Assembly: GCA_003118195.1 (NCBI GenBank)
Contig: BEXV01001071.1
Location: forward strand, 39,680-71,116
Source: Hemicentrotus pulcherrimus
Taxonomy: Eukaryota; Echinodermata; Echinoidea; Camarodonta; Strongylocentrotidae
Direction of reading: 5' to 3'
DNA length: 31,437 nt
Of this stretch, positions 21,960-31,437 are shown piece after piece. Both the position numbers and the translations under genes were made by a program. Each line of letters starts with the position of its first letter. Position 1 is the stretch's first letter. A model generated the notes under the pieces. The model was not told the origin of the DNA and searched no databases. It saw only the letters and a list, made by a program, of their open reading frames with translations.

Positions 21960-22205
21960 ACATTTGCAAAGTAGGATGCACCTCGCACTGACCTGCCCTG
22001 TACTGTCGATTGAACTTGATTTTTCTCAAAAGGTTGCGCGGGTTGACTTAAAGGATGACGTCATTGTAGGACAAAATCCTGTCGGCTGCCTGGTTTGGGG
22101 ACAATCTTCACACTTTGCGACTAGCATTTATAGCGTCTGTTACAAATAGTAAGTGAGTGAAAATGAACTGATTGTCATTGCTCCTGAAGTTACTTTCGCG
22201 CACAG
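21960..22205. promoter_or_regulatory. candidate regulatory element with CREB/ATF and E2F-type sites
   Basis: A perfect 10-bp CREB/ATF palindrome ATGACGTCAT (22055-22064) lies 130 bp left of a perfect E2F-type TTTCGCGC (22194-22201), within a less AT-rich island. Two AGGAC/GGACA-type repeats follow the CRE. An open frame at 21964-22149 has no recognisable domain. Function is inferred from motif quality only. Confidence 0.35.
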
Positions 22206-23189
22206 AGATTAATTGAACACTGCCAGTCATATAACGTTTCTCTGGATGAAATAAGCTATATTTTGATACATCTCAAAGAAGGGGAAAATATAGGGTGTAT
22301 TTATCAATTTGTGAAAGTTAATTTCGAATAATGATGTTTCGTCAAATAACATTCGTACAAATCTAAGCTGATATCTGTTTTACTCAATCGAAATGATCAA
22401 TTTAATACCTAACAAAGACCACGACTATGATCTTCTTTTTTTGTAATCATTATTTTTGTATGACTGATTCGAAAGTGGAAATGAATTGATCGATAAAGGA
22501 ATGAATGACTATAGATCAGCCTACTTCACTATAGGGATTGTGTCATTTCAATGATCAATATTATTAAACAGTCTCCTTGTCAGAGAAAGTATTTCCTTTG
22601 ATTATTGTTTTTACTTGGCAAGTTTAAGCACTTCTAAATTAGACAAGCCTGGTAAAGCCTTCGGGCCTAAGAAGAGTTTTCATCTTTGGATTGCGGCTTA
22701 CATCTTTGAGTGTTCATAAGGTGAATGAAAATAAAGAATAAATACTATAGTAGAAGTTGAAATTGTAATGGTTTCTTAAGGACCTGGATATAATTGCCAA
22801 TCGAAAACCGTTATTGCTTTTCCCCGACCAAACTGTTGCACAGAGGTTTGCTACATAAAATGTGTTCTGTTTTGTTTTCTTGAAACGCCAGCCATCTGAA
22901 TAAAAACAACACTCGAAAAAGCGAAACGGATGGCAGGCCCTGGGCACTGAGCGCACCAAAAGTCATCAAAATCATAACGTCAATCTCATCATGTGGGACT
23001 ACATCTGACTTCATTACGCTGTCATTTATCTTGCTGTAATTCAATCGCTTCGGTGCTTAGATTCCGTTCCTTTCTCTCTTCCTGTCTCTCCCTCGTCTCG
23101 TCTCTATTCCCTTTTCTAGAATTGTTGGAAGTAAAGACAAGTATTTCTCCACGCTTCCAGACAATCCAGTCATTTTTCTAATTCCCAAT
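22206..23189. other. non-coding DNA, nothing recognised
   Basis: AT-rich unique sequence with no supported exon or repeat element. Confidence 0.55.
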
Positions 23190-23410
23190 GCGCGTTAATG
23201 AGCTGGACTGAGCCGCCCTGCCCACGGCTCTGCGTCGGATAAGAGCAGGGGCGCAGCACGCCTATAGCCCACCATCGAAGGCGGTGGAGCTAGCTGCCAG
23301 CCATTCACTGCCGAGCGCTCCCCGCTGCAAACTCTTCTCCCTTCTCCTCTTCTCAACTAACTCGAACCGGCAACATCTAAGTTTCAAACCTACGGGGTTG
23401 TATAAATATG
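23190..23410. promoter_or_regulatory. GC-rich island followed by a TATA-like motif
   Basis: About 150 GC-rich bases (23195-23345) with CpGs and a GC-rich core are followed by a CTTCTCC pyrimidine patch and TATAAATA at 23401-23408. It could be an isolated regulatory element or the core promoter of an unannotated transcript. No start codon with a credible frame follows. Strand is unknown. Confidence 0.3.
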
Positions 23411-24599
23411 TATATTGTCGAATATGTTTTCTTTAAAAATATCCGACGTTCTTTTCCCCCCGCCTCTTTATTGCTCAGTCGAATTTCCACATGTGTTCAA
23501 AAGAAGTTAATCCTGCTCCTCATTTAACCACGGACTGTGTATACAACACCTCAAAGCCATGAAGAAAAAAATGGTATGGGATTAAATAAAAATACGCCTG
23601 GTAGGAAAATATCAAAATAATTGTTATCGGCAGGCGAACGAACTGGATCCAAAAAGGATAAGAAGTCAGGCATATCGAAATCGCCGGCAGGGGAGCGAAA
23701 ACGAATATGGTGTTTATTTTATGAGATCAATGTATTTATTTGTCATTTCGTGTAGAACTATCATAAAGGAATTAATACACGTAACGAAATAAGTAAATGT
23801 AAGTCGTTTGGAAGTAAATTATTGTTGATAATTCTTTTGTTGGTACCGGATATTGTTTGACTAAAGAAGTCACGCAAAGTTGATGTTTTCTTTTATTTAC
23901 TTTGAGCTAGAGGTTTTAACCTTCCCCATCACGGCATTAATAACTCTATGTTATACAGTTTATACGATTTAACCCCCTATGGCTCTCTTTACGTCCTCAA
24001 CGTAAAAAGCGATTCTGGTTTATATTCAATGTTCTTTTTATTTTGTAAATCAAGTTGACCTTTCTATCAGTGTTGATATTAAAGCAATCGCCTTGAAATA
24101 CAACTTTGGGAAAGGGGTACCGATAGATATATCCATGAATTGGTTTTAGGGTAAGGGCATTTTCATTAATCATATTTTTCCAGCCCCAACCCACCCCATT
24201 TTCATTTCCTTTAACCCTCATCGAAAGTAGCATAACATTGTTTTTAACAATTATAGAATAAACCGTTAGTGACGACGATTCCCTGTCTACCAGCTTTCAG
24301 CAACAACAGATTGTCTGACTAAAATGATATATCATAACTATAATTATGATATCAAATATAAACAAAGACCTAGTTTATCTAATCTAGGTGCCATTAGACT
24401 ATAAAGTTGTTCTTTCAATAGATTAGTTTGTTTTATATACAATATATTCTGTTTGATTAACAATTGGAGGGCTAAAGTTCAAAAGGCAATATTCTTTATT
24501 AAAACAAGCAATGTGTAGAAGAAAAGTTTTTATTTAAGCCCTTTTACAACGCCAACGCTAAGATGCATATATCCACATCCTGTGGCATCAAGCTTGGTA
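23411..24599. other. non-coding DNA; short palindromes only
   Basis: AT-rich. An inverted pair ATATCATAA/TTATGATAT (24329-24352) is followed by CCTAG...CTAGG. No gene, array or mobile element was recognised. Confidence 0.55.
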
Positions 24600-24619
24600 T
24601 CGTGTAATCAACGCGCCCC

Positions 24620-24648
24620 TATATAAATAGACCTGCTCCCCTGTCGCA
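24620..24648 (+). promoter_or_regulatory. candidate TATA plus initiator core promoter
   Basis: TATATAAATA (24620-24629) sits in a GC-richer context (GCGCCCC just before it). 28 bases from its first T, the A at 24648 lies in GCATACC, matching six of seven positions of the initiator consensus YYANWYY. Spacing is right for a TATA-directed start. No ATG-initiated protein frame follows, so it may drive a non-coding RNA, be a relic of a repeat promoter, or be chance. Confidence 0.3.
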
Positions 24649-25480
24649 TACCAAACTACACCAAAGTTGCCACTTATAGGCGTAAAAAACATATTTCATA
24701 TTTCTTTACACCCCAAAGAGAAAATACCCGCCATCTCTACTCATATCGGCTTACACCAGGACGATAAGAGGCTGGTAATTATTGTAACAAGACCCAGTGT
24801 TTTCATATCACTATTGGTAATGATGTCGCAGAATTGGTCCCCTTGGGTAATTCTCCGCTAATTAACTTTGTTCGAGGGATGAAGTTTCTCCCAAAGAAAA
24901 CAAGAGCATACCGGTAAAGTAAGCAACCCCCTCTTCTTCTTCCAGGCACCCACGTCTAACCCTTGTGTATACATCGTCAGGAACTATCGGGGCATTCGCA
25001 TCTATGTTAAAGGCATAACTTCGGTACTGGTATTAAACAGCAAGCAACAAGCATTATAACGAAATCAGAATGAAGTTATTGAACAAGTCCTCTTATTACT
25101 CTACCTGTATAAAAAAATATTTATATTATACTTTATTATGATGTTCCGTCCATGATTTCCGATTAATTTAAGTTTACTTATCTGCAAGGAGCCCCCAACC
25201 CGAAGCTAGGGATTATCTGTGTCTGCGCCGAAACAAACGTCCACAGCGCATAGATATTTACGCTCCTGGTCAGAATCTAAATTATTTTTCACCCTACTTG
25301 TTCACTGATAAACAAATTTGTAATCAAATTAAAGATGCTTTTCATCTTGCTACTGTCGAAAAAAAAAGAAGTCTGATGAATAGTTTTCGAATCTGTAGCA
25401 AAACTTCACGCGGGCTTTAAAAAGTGAAATAAAAGCAAGCGAAAAGGGCGCCATTCTTACATGCAGCCGATATGGAAATC
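24649..25480. other. non-coding DNA, nothing recognised
   Basis: Mixed-composition sequence. An open frame at 24667-24861 has no ATG start and no recognisable domain. Confidence 0.5.
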
Positions 25481-25690
25481 AACTCCACTTTGACATGTTT
25501 ATCGCGAAGTCATGCAAATGGCGTAAAATGCTTTCATTTCGACCCCCTTCATGCATGTAGCGTTGCGTTCGGTGAAAGCATGGAGTTATGGTGAAAGATA
25601 GGTAAGGTGAAATCTTAAGTCTGAAAATATTTCACGTCTACGCTATTTTGACGCACAGGTGACACAAACATGCCGCAAAGGCTGAATAAT
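25481..25690. promoter_or_regulatory. candidate enhancer with octamer site
   Basis: Contains a perfect POU octamer ATGCAAAT (25512-25519), an ATGCATG (25550-25556) and an E-box in CACAGGTGACAC (about 25655-25666) within a less AT-rich 200-bp stretch. No coding potential recognised. Confidence 0.3.
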
Positions 25691-26274
25691 ACTCTGGAGT
25701 CTTGAGCATGTCTATAGTTCAGGTGATAATAAGGTTGCAAGAAGCCGGAAGGTTAGTAGAGGTATGGAGATCGTTATCATAAGATACAGCGGTATGGCAT
25801 GCCCAAGGTTTAGCTCAAACATGTCAACGTTATAATCAAGATTACAAGATTACACGGTGTAGGCAAAGAGAAAACAAATACCAAATGAAACATTTTTTCA
25901 AAATATAATTTCAGCAAAGTGACAAGCATCATTGGTTCCACTACCATCAGGAGCTGCGAAATAATGTCTTCGTTTATTGAAAAAAAAAAGCTTCCTAAGA
26001 TTAGATTAAAGCGTAAGTTGTATTTTTCTTGTTCGTTGTAAGAATTTTGAAAATAATTTCACGAAAATTAATCCTCGTAGAATTAAGCATTTTTCAAATT
26101 TTTAGCTGTCTTGAGTGATTAGCAATTAAATTAGTGATTGCGACATGGTCTAGCAAAGTTTTTGTTAATTAGTTGGCATTTGGCTGGTCGAGACAACCCA
26201 TTGCTGTAGAATACACAATTCAGAATATTTACTGTAATTTTTAGCCAGGTTTTCTCCGAATGGAATTCCATTAC
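25691..26274. other. AT-rich non-coding DNA
   Basis: Nothing recognised between the candidate enhancer and the inverted-repeat element. Confidence 0.55.
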
Positions 26275-26590
26275 CAGGGTGGTGTTTCACAAAGATCCTA
26301 AGTTGAACTTAACTCTAAGTTGGACTTAAAAATTATGGAAAGCCGTAGCATCTCTGAAAATATTTTGCAAAAACTATTTTAAAAGGCATAAAATGTTGAT
26401 TCAAATCATTCATATTTTCTCTCATAATGGGAGATTTCCTGTTCTTGCTGTGGAATTTATGAAAAGTCTAGAATACTTGTTTTTTCACTCTTTAATATAT
26501 TTCAATTTAAGGCTACAAATGGTTCTCCATAGTTTTTAAGTCACACTTAGAGTTAAGTTCGACTTAGGATCTTTGTGAAACACCCCCCTG
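26275..26590. mobile_element. 316-bp non-autonomous element with about 62-bp terminal inverted repeats (MITE-like)
   Basis: The left end reads CAGGGTGGTGTTTCACAAAG and the reverse complement of the right end reads CAGGGGGGTGTTTCACAAAG. Pairing continues inward through GATCCTAAGT, GAACTTAACTCTAAGT, a GACTTAAAAA run and ATGG, giving about 62 bp per arm with only a handful of mismatches (left arm 26275-26336, right arm 26528-26590). The inner ~190 bp is AT-rich and non-coding. This is the architecture of a MITE or other palindromic DNA transposon derivative. The CAGGG terminus would suit hAT (CAGNG ends), but I could not see a convincing 8-bp target-site duplication, so the superfamily is open. 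Confidence 0.8.
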
Positions 26591-26880
26591 AACTCCAAAC
26601 TTTAAGCATACAAAGATGCACTGTCATATAATGTTTTGAAAAAGATGTATATACTTCCTTTATTTATAGTTTTCCTTCATAATATTCTAGAGTCATTTAT
26701 TACTGTAATGTTTGGGTCGTGTTGACACCCTACGTGAACTTGGACGGTTGTAATCAAACTGAAAGTGCGTTTCGTTTTCATCCATTTCCTCGCTTTTGGC
26801 CATTCCGATCAGGCAAAAAAAAATATAATGATCAAACCACATGCAGGTGCAAAGTCATTAACGATTGTGAATGAGTTGGT

Positions 26881-27376
26881 GGAGTAGAGAAGGAGAGAGA
26901 GGGGAAGCGAAAGAGGGGTAGAGAGAGAAAGTGGGAGGTAAGAGAAGGAGAGAGAGGGGAGAGCGAGATTAAAGAGAGAGTGGTACAGAAGAGCGAGGTA
27001 GGGAGAGGAATTACGAGAGGCGAGATAATATGAATTGAGAGATAGAAAGAGAGAGAAAAGAAGAGGGAAAGAAAGAGAGGGACATCGAGAGAGACGGTGA
27101 GAGAGTACGGGAACGTGACGGGGGTAGACAGAGAAAACGGAGAGAGACGGACCGAAAGATGGAATAAAGACAGGGAAAGAGAGAGAGAGAGCAAGAAAGA
27201 AAAGAAAAAGAAAGAGAGAATGAGAAAATAAAGTACCGCCAATGCAAAGTTTATAGCAAATATGAGTGATGCGAGTAGAGAGAGAGAGGGGGGGGTTAGA
27301 GAGTTGGAGAAGGTGTGATTCTGAAAGAGACTTAAGGAAGGAGAGTGAGAGAAAGAGAGAGAGAGAGAGAGAGAGG

Positions 27377-27416
<40 letters not shown>

Positions 27417-27480
27417 TAGAGAAAGAGAGAGAGAGAGAAAGCTTCAGAGATAGATAGAGTAAGGGAGAGCAGAAGAGAGA
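26881..27480. repeat. 600-bp GA-rich block
   Basis: A long purine-rich block of GAGA and GAAA units. Nearly pure (GA)n runs occur at about 27354-27374 and 27384-27411. It begins about 290 bp to the right of the 316-bp inverted-repeat element. Reverse-strand open frames are Ser/Leu/Phe low-complexity artefacts. Confidence 0.9.
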
Positions 27481-28684
27481 AATTTCCAGTGATTAGTGTG
27501 GAGTGTGTTTGAGGATATCATGATATTGTGGAGGATTAATCACCGTTCAGTCCTTAGGAGATCGATAGACCGCAAAGGCATACAAAATTCACACCTTTCT
27601 CCCTTTAATAGCATAAGGCGAACGATAAAGCCAGGTGTGCTATTCTCCCATTCTTTGCTTCAGATGAATTTGGCCCTCGTTTCCATATTGGACGATAAAG
27701 ATTCATTCTTTTTATGTGTATTCATGTCATTGTATTTTAGAAGGCCCTTCACCCCATCACCGCCATTGCTCCCGGAACACGTTTTCACCCCAGTCCCAGA
27801 CGACTTGCTATCGTGGCGACTTACAAGTAAGGCGATCGCTTCGTCACCCGATTCGGATGTGACGGGATGCAAAGAATCCACATTCGACATCTCTTACATC
27901 TACAAAATTAGATGTTCCCCGATGTTGTAAAATGGAGAAGTTTTGAGCGATGGGTTTACGACGTTTTTTCTGGTTTTGATGTGGCCCATCAATGTCCAAA
28001 CTTTCTCAAACAGCGTAAATCTCCCCGACAGAAAGCGCTAGAAGTTCGTGCAAACTTGACCGTAAATCCACACTTTCGCCCCCTTCTTTTTTTTTCTTCG
28101 TTACAATTCATCAGAGACAGCGAATAAAATTAGCACCGCGTAATATAAAAAAAGTGTTTCGCTATAACGCAAGGAAAAAACTTACTTGGGCGACAGTTTC
28201 GTGGTGTTTTTTATATGGCGTCGTTTGGCCTATTGTGTGTTTTTATATCACACATAGTGCAGATTAGAAGGTATATAACTTTGATGGCTTTTATAGGCGG
28301 TGTGCCGATTTGGTCACGGGAACGTTCTTTATCACAGAAATAGGTAAACATAACGTTTTATGAAGTAGTTTTTCACAGCTTATATGATTACAACTTCTCA
28401 ACAATATAAAAGTGTTATAGAATAAATAACGCCCTGGTTGAGACTGTAAAGTCGTTCCGAAGAGCGCGGGTGGTCAAAGAAGGGGTGCAGAGTTGTCAAC
28501 CTGGTCATGAACTATTCCTTTTTATAAAACCTACTAGCAAAAAGAATCCTTGTCGGTATAATAAATGTTATAGCAAAATATTAATCGGCAGTAAAATAAA
28601 TGTTATATGCCACAAAACATACAAACATTACAAACCGCAATAAACATAAAGGAGAAAAAAAATGATTTTGAAAAACTCTGCAAA
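27481..28684. other. non-coding or undetermined DNA
   Basis: A 144-codon + frame (27496-27930) covers a GC-richer patch at 27740-27890. Within it, TGTATTTTAG (27731-27740) and ACAAGTAAGG (27823-27832) would delimit an 86-bp mini-exon. I see no domain and no partner exons, so no gene is called. An imperfect hairpin CTATTGTGTG/CACACATAG lies at 28230-28257. Confidence 0.4.
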
Positions 28685-28990
28685 CAGGGCGTACGAAGCG
28701 GGGGTGGGAGCTGCACCCCCCCCCCCTAAAAAAATGAAACTAGAACTACTCGACCAACCAACACTCACAACTTTTATTTTTATCTTCTTCTCTCTTTCTT
28801 ACTTCTTCTTCTTCTTCTTTTTCTTCTTCTTCTTCTTCTTCTTCTTCTTCTTCTTCTTCTTCTTCTTCTTCTTCTTCTTCTTCTTTTTCTTCTTCTTTAT
28901 TTTTCCAGCTGGGACATGCTCTATTAATTATTAAATATGGGTCAAAATCTTGCTCGCTCGTTTCATTCGCTTGCACAATTTAAATACTAG
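28685..28990. repeat. degenerate interspersed repeat containing the TTC array
   Basis: The left part starts CAGGGCGTACGAAGCGGGGG and runs into a G-tract/C-tract hairpin (GGGGGTG with CACCCCC, ending in 11 C at 28716-28726). The right part, after the TTC array, contains TGCTCGCTCGTTTCATTCGC, resembling a decayed TCGCTCGC-type repeat core. Together these look like one interspersed repeat in which the TTC tract expanded. The family was not identified. Confidence 0.45.
28803..28898. repeat. TTC microsatellite with 21 pure units
   Basis: A CTT/TTC array with a pure (TTC)21 core at 28821-28883, flanked on each side by short TTTTTC interruptions. It creates a polyphenylalanine frame on + and a polyglutamate frame on -, neither of which is a gene. 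Pure GAA/TTC tracts of this type can form triplex (H-DNA) structure. Confidence 0.95.
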
Positions 28991-29394
28991 AATTTGGCTT
29001 TGTTTGAATATTTTTGATTACTTTATTATCATTTCTTCATTCAAACGTAAAGGTTCGGAAATACCGATGTATAAAAGATCAATTTCACACTGGGCGATGC
29101 TTTGCATTAGTAATTCGCGATGCCTTTTTTAACTTGTTGGTATTTTCTTTTGATTTAACTTTTCCTCATCGTAAAAAAGTGACGAATTTCAGTAAAGTTA
29201 GCATTAAATTGTGGCGTAATTAAGTAATATATATAGAGAGAGAAAGAGACTGATAAGGACTATTGTTTTATTTAAAAAAAAAAAAAAACTATTCCGTCCC
29301 AACTTCTTGGTCCCACATTGGAAAAAATATGTGACGTTCAAACACAGCTTAGGCATCTCCCTTTACACCTCGTGATATGTTTTATTGACACTCT

Positions 29395-29530
29395 TTCTCT
29401 CCTCCTCACCCTCCCCAATATCCTGACTTCTCCTACATGATATATCTCCCTATCTTTCACCTATCTCTCTCGTTCTTGCATGTTTTATCTCTACACATCG
29501 CCCCCTCCTTTTCTCTTTGCGATTCCAATG
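29395..29530. repeat. pyrimidine-rich tract
   Basis: About 135 bases of mainly C and T (CTCTCC, CCCTCC, TCTCTC units) on the + strand with short interruptions. It is a low-complexity sequence; the poly(A) run at 29276-29288 lies about 110 bases to its left. Confidence 0.7.
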
Positions 29531-29794
29531 ACCTCTTCGACAGTTTACAGTCACCCATAAAAGAATAACCCAAACTGAGAAATTATGGGACGTCATTAAA
29601 GTCAGAATTAAATTCCTTTGCAATAGTAACGGTGTGCGATTTATAAAGTGGGAAGAAAGAAAAATCACAACCCGCGCGTCATAAACCGAAGCCAGGATGT
29701 TGACACAAAACGCACATATAAATCCGTAACAGTCTTTAGTATAACTGATGAAAACTTGTTTACAGGTATTCAAAAGAACAAACACGATTCAGAC

Positions 29795-29823
29795 CAGAGG
29801 CGTAGCTGCAAGGGGGCTACGCC
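29795..29823. repeat. small hairpin with repeat-like terminus
   Basis: GGCGTAGC (29799-29806) and GCTACGCC (29816-29823) form a perfect 8-bp inverted repeat around a G-rich loop. The sequence begins CAGAGGCG, similar to the other CAGnGGCG-like ends in the last 2.8 kb. It is probably a fragment of an interspersed repeat. Confidence 0.4.
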
Positions 29824-30129
29824 AGTCATGTGAGCTTGATAAGTTGAAAATTTGTCGATACATTGTCATTCTTCAGTCTACGAATCTGTACTATACGATA
29901 TACACGTATTTAATAAACGTAAAATATTAACATCTACATTATGTGAGTATGTGCCTCCCCCCCCTCAATCGAATGACGAAAAACAAAAGGAAAGGACCCT
30001 AGAGAGGAGCCAAAGTAAATGGGAAGGGGGACATTTAAAAATAGAACTTGCCTTTCATTTCTTTGCTCTGTAAATCTTGCTCATGTAACAAGTTTACTCA
30101 TCCAACTGTAGTCTTCGTTGTAGGGTAAC

Positions 30130-31215
30130 ATCTCGTGGGGAGGGGGGGGGGCTGACCCCTCTCACCCGAATATTTTCTTTTTACTGGGCCAATATTTTTT
30201 TTTCCGAATGAATGGCGGATGAATTTTGACACTTATAGAGAAAATATTTTTAAAATTATGAAATAACAAAAGATGATATTCCAACATTTGAGAGCTGAAG
30301 CCCTAGCCACCCCTTAGCACTACTGTACTCATGTACACTGCTGCAGTGGATTTCAAATGAATTAAAGGCTTTTGGGAAGTAATCTCAATTGGCAAGATAA
30401 ACATTTCTCTCAGTAGACCCTGTTATTATGAACTTTTAACCTTACCTTAACCATAGACCTACGCCTTAACGTATGGACTTTAAATATTTTTTTCCCTCCA
30501 CCTCAGATGAACATGTGTTCATGACCAACGGAATCCGGGCCCGCAGTGCGTAAAAATATCCCTGAAATAAAAATTCTTCGGTGTAAACTATTCGTGTTTG
30601 CACGCCTCTGTAATTTTCTTTTACAAGCTGATGACTGACGCTGTGTTCCACTGTGTGGTCCAATACCTGTTTCAAAAATACTGCCAGCTTTCTTTTCTTC
30701 AACCCCCTATGGTTTATTGTTCCAGGGGCGGCTGAGACCCCAGATGGTCTAAAGTTGGGGGAGGGGACATCAGTAAAAAAATCCCCCAAAACACGATTTC
30801 GGAAATTCGCGCTGACCATCGTTGCTTTACAAGTCGTATAAATCTCTGACGAGTACCCCCAAGAACGAATAAATGGAACAAGACAGGGAAAACAAATACA
30901 TAATAATGATTTGAAAAAACGGTACTGATAAAGCGCTTACCACCGAAGTATATAAGCGCTATAATACAAACATACAAATCAAACAAAAATACGAATAGGC
31001 CTGAAAATCACAAAGTTCTCACATTTCTAGCATCGTCTTGTCTTTTGATACATATTGTTAGCAGTTTCCAGTCCCTCCAACGATTTGAAGGGGGCGATGC
31101 CTTTTGACCTCTAAAAAACGAGGCACGGTGCCTTTCAACAATATTACTGCTTGTTTTGGTGCTGTTCAAGAATGACAAGGGGCATAAACCCCTCCACCCC
31201 CTGGATTCGCCACTG
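30130..31215. repeat. cluster of repeat fragments
   Basis: G-rich blocks include ten G in a row at 30142-30151, CAGGGGCGGCTGAGACCCC starting at 30723, and the reverse-oriented CGCCACTG ending at 31215, which read on the minus strand begins CAGTGGCGAATCCAGGGGG. Between them lies an AGCGCTTA/TAAGCGCT hairpin (30932-30960). These are the kinds of sequence found at ends of decayed DNA transposons and short interspersed elements. No transposase or reverse-transcriptase frame is visible, and no target duplication was found flanking 30723-31215. Confidence 0.4.
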
Positions 31216-31437
31216 GGCTCCCTTCAGACATCGCTATATAGGGAGGGGGTCGAGCCACAAGGTCCCGCGGTGTTTTGTTGATACCGTGTACACCTGTACA
31301 GCTGGCGTGACATGATACGGTACGGCCGCGAGGCGCCGGGGGATTGTTATGACCGCTACTCTACATCTGGAGTCCACCCCACCCCTCCCCAGCATCCATA
31401 TCCCTTTATGCTCTAACAGGGTTTGTTTTGTTTTTTT
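31216..31437. other. window end, GC-richer sequence, undetermined
   Basis: Less AT-rich sequence with CpG motifs (GGCCGCGAGGCGCCGGGGG, about 31323-31341) and E-box-like CACCTG and CAGCTG. The window ends in a T-run, so any element here is cut off. Confidence 0.35.

Noticed and set aside
26832..27247. Ser/Leu/Phe-rich minus-strand frames of up to 136 codons
   Set aside because: They are translations of the GA-rich block.
27496..27930. 144-codon frame and an 86-bp possible mini-exon (27741-27826)
   Set aside because: The acceptor-like and donor-like motifs are plausible, but no domain, partner exon or conserved codon pattern is visible. RNA-seq would be decisive.
28662..28976. Polyphenylalanine and polyglutamate frames
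   Set aside because: They come from the TTC microsatellite; there is no gene context.
30723..31215. A complete 493-bp hAT-type element
   Set aside because: The inward-facing CAGnGGCG ends are suggestive, but the flanking 8 bases (TATTGTTC on the left, GGCTCCCT on the right) do not match, so I list only repeat fragments.
1..31437. tRNA, rRNA, CRISPR array or a prokaryotic-type operon or defence system
   Set aside because: No cloverleaf with tRNA box A/B motifs, no rRNA-like conserved block, no regularly spaced direct repeats and no gene clusters were seen; the window is eukaryotic.

Overview
The window looks like about 31.4 kb of AT-rich nuclear DNA from a marine invertebrate deuterostome, most likely an echinoderm (sea urchin-like). 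The evidence is one intronless FoxB-type forkhead gene, very long non-coding flanks, abundant GA/TTC/GAT/CA microsatellites, degenerate interspersed repeats and several copies of the palindrome TAGGCCTA. The phylum assignment is inference. Nothing suggests a prokaryote: there are no operons, dense ORFs, ribosome binding sites or CRISPR arrays.

Layout. 1-7.2 kb is non-coding upstream DNA with GA-rich tracts, a 272-bp palindromic repeat element (2255-2526) and two GC-richer islands that could be regulatory (about 2.9-3.15 and 5.2-5.53 kb). 7.27-8.29 kb is the proximal upstream region of the gene, with a GT/CA inverted dinucleotide tract and several recognisable transcription-factor-type motifs. 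8291-9265 is the only convincing protein-coding gene, foxB (324 aa, single exon), followed by an AT-rich probable 3' UTR with an AATAAA at 9791. From 9.8 to 31.4 kb I find no supported gene. This 22-kb stretch holds a 430-bp GAT array (14.2 kb), an ATC array (20.9 kb), a 600-bp GA-rich block (26.9-27.5 kb), a 316-bp terminal-inverted-repeat element (26275-26590), a (TTC)21 tract inside a repeat (28.8 kb) and a cluster of degenerate repeat ends in the last 2.8 kb. Scattered GC-richer islands (13.1, 17.2-17.7, 22.0, 23.2, 25.5 kb) are candidate regulatory elements.

Interpretation. The arrangement fits a developmental transcription-factor gene in its own regulatory desert: one compact coding exon with long flanks in which enhancers would be expected. 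FoxB would be a nuclear DNA-binding factor. Its N-terminal forkhead domain reads the DNA, and a downstream FTIENIIS motif (Eh1-like) suggests recruitment of a Groucho/TLE-type co-repressor. I found no multi-gene system. The most checkable leads are the motif-dense proximal region, the two palindromic elements, and a cysteine cluster in the FoxB C-terminal half. All regulatory calls come from reading motifs by eye and are hypotheses.
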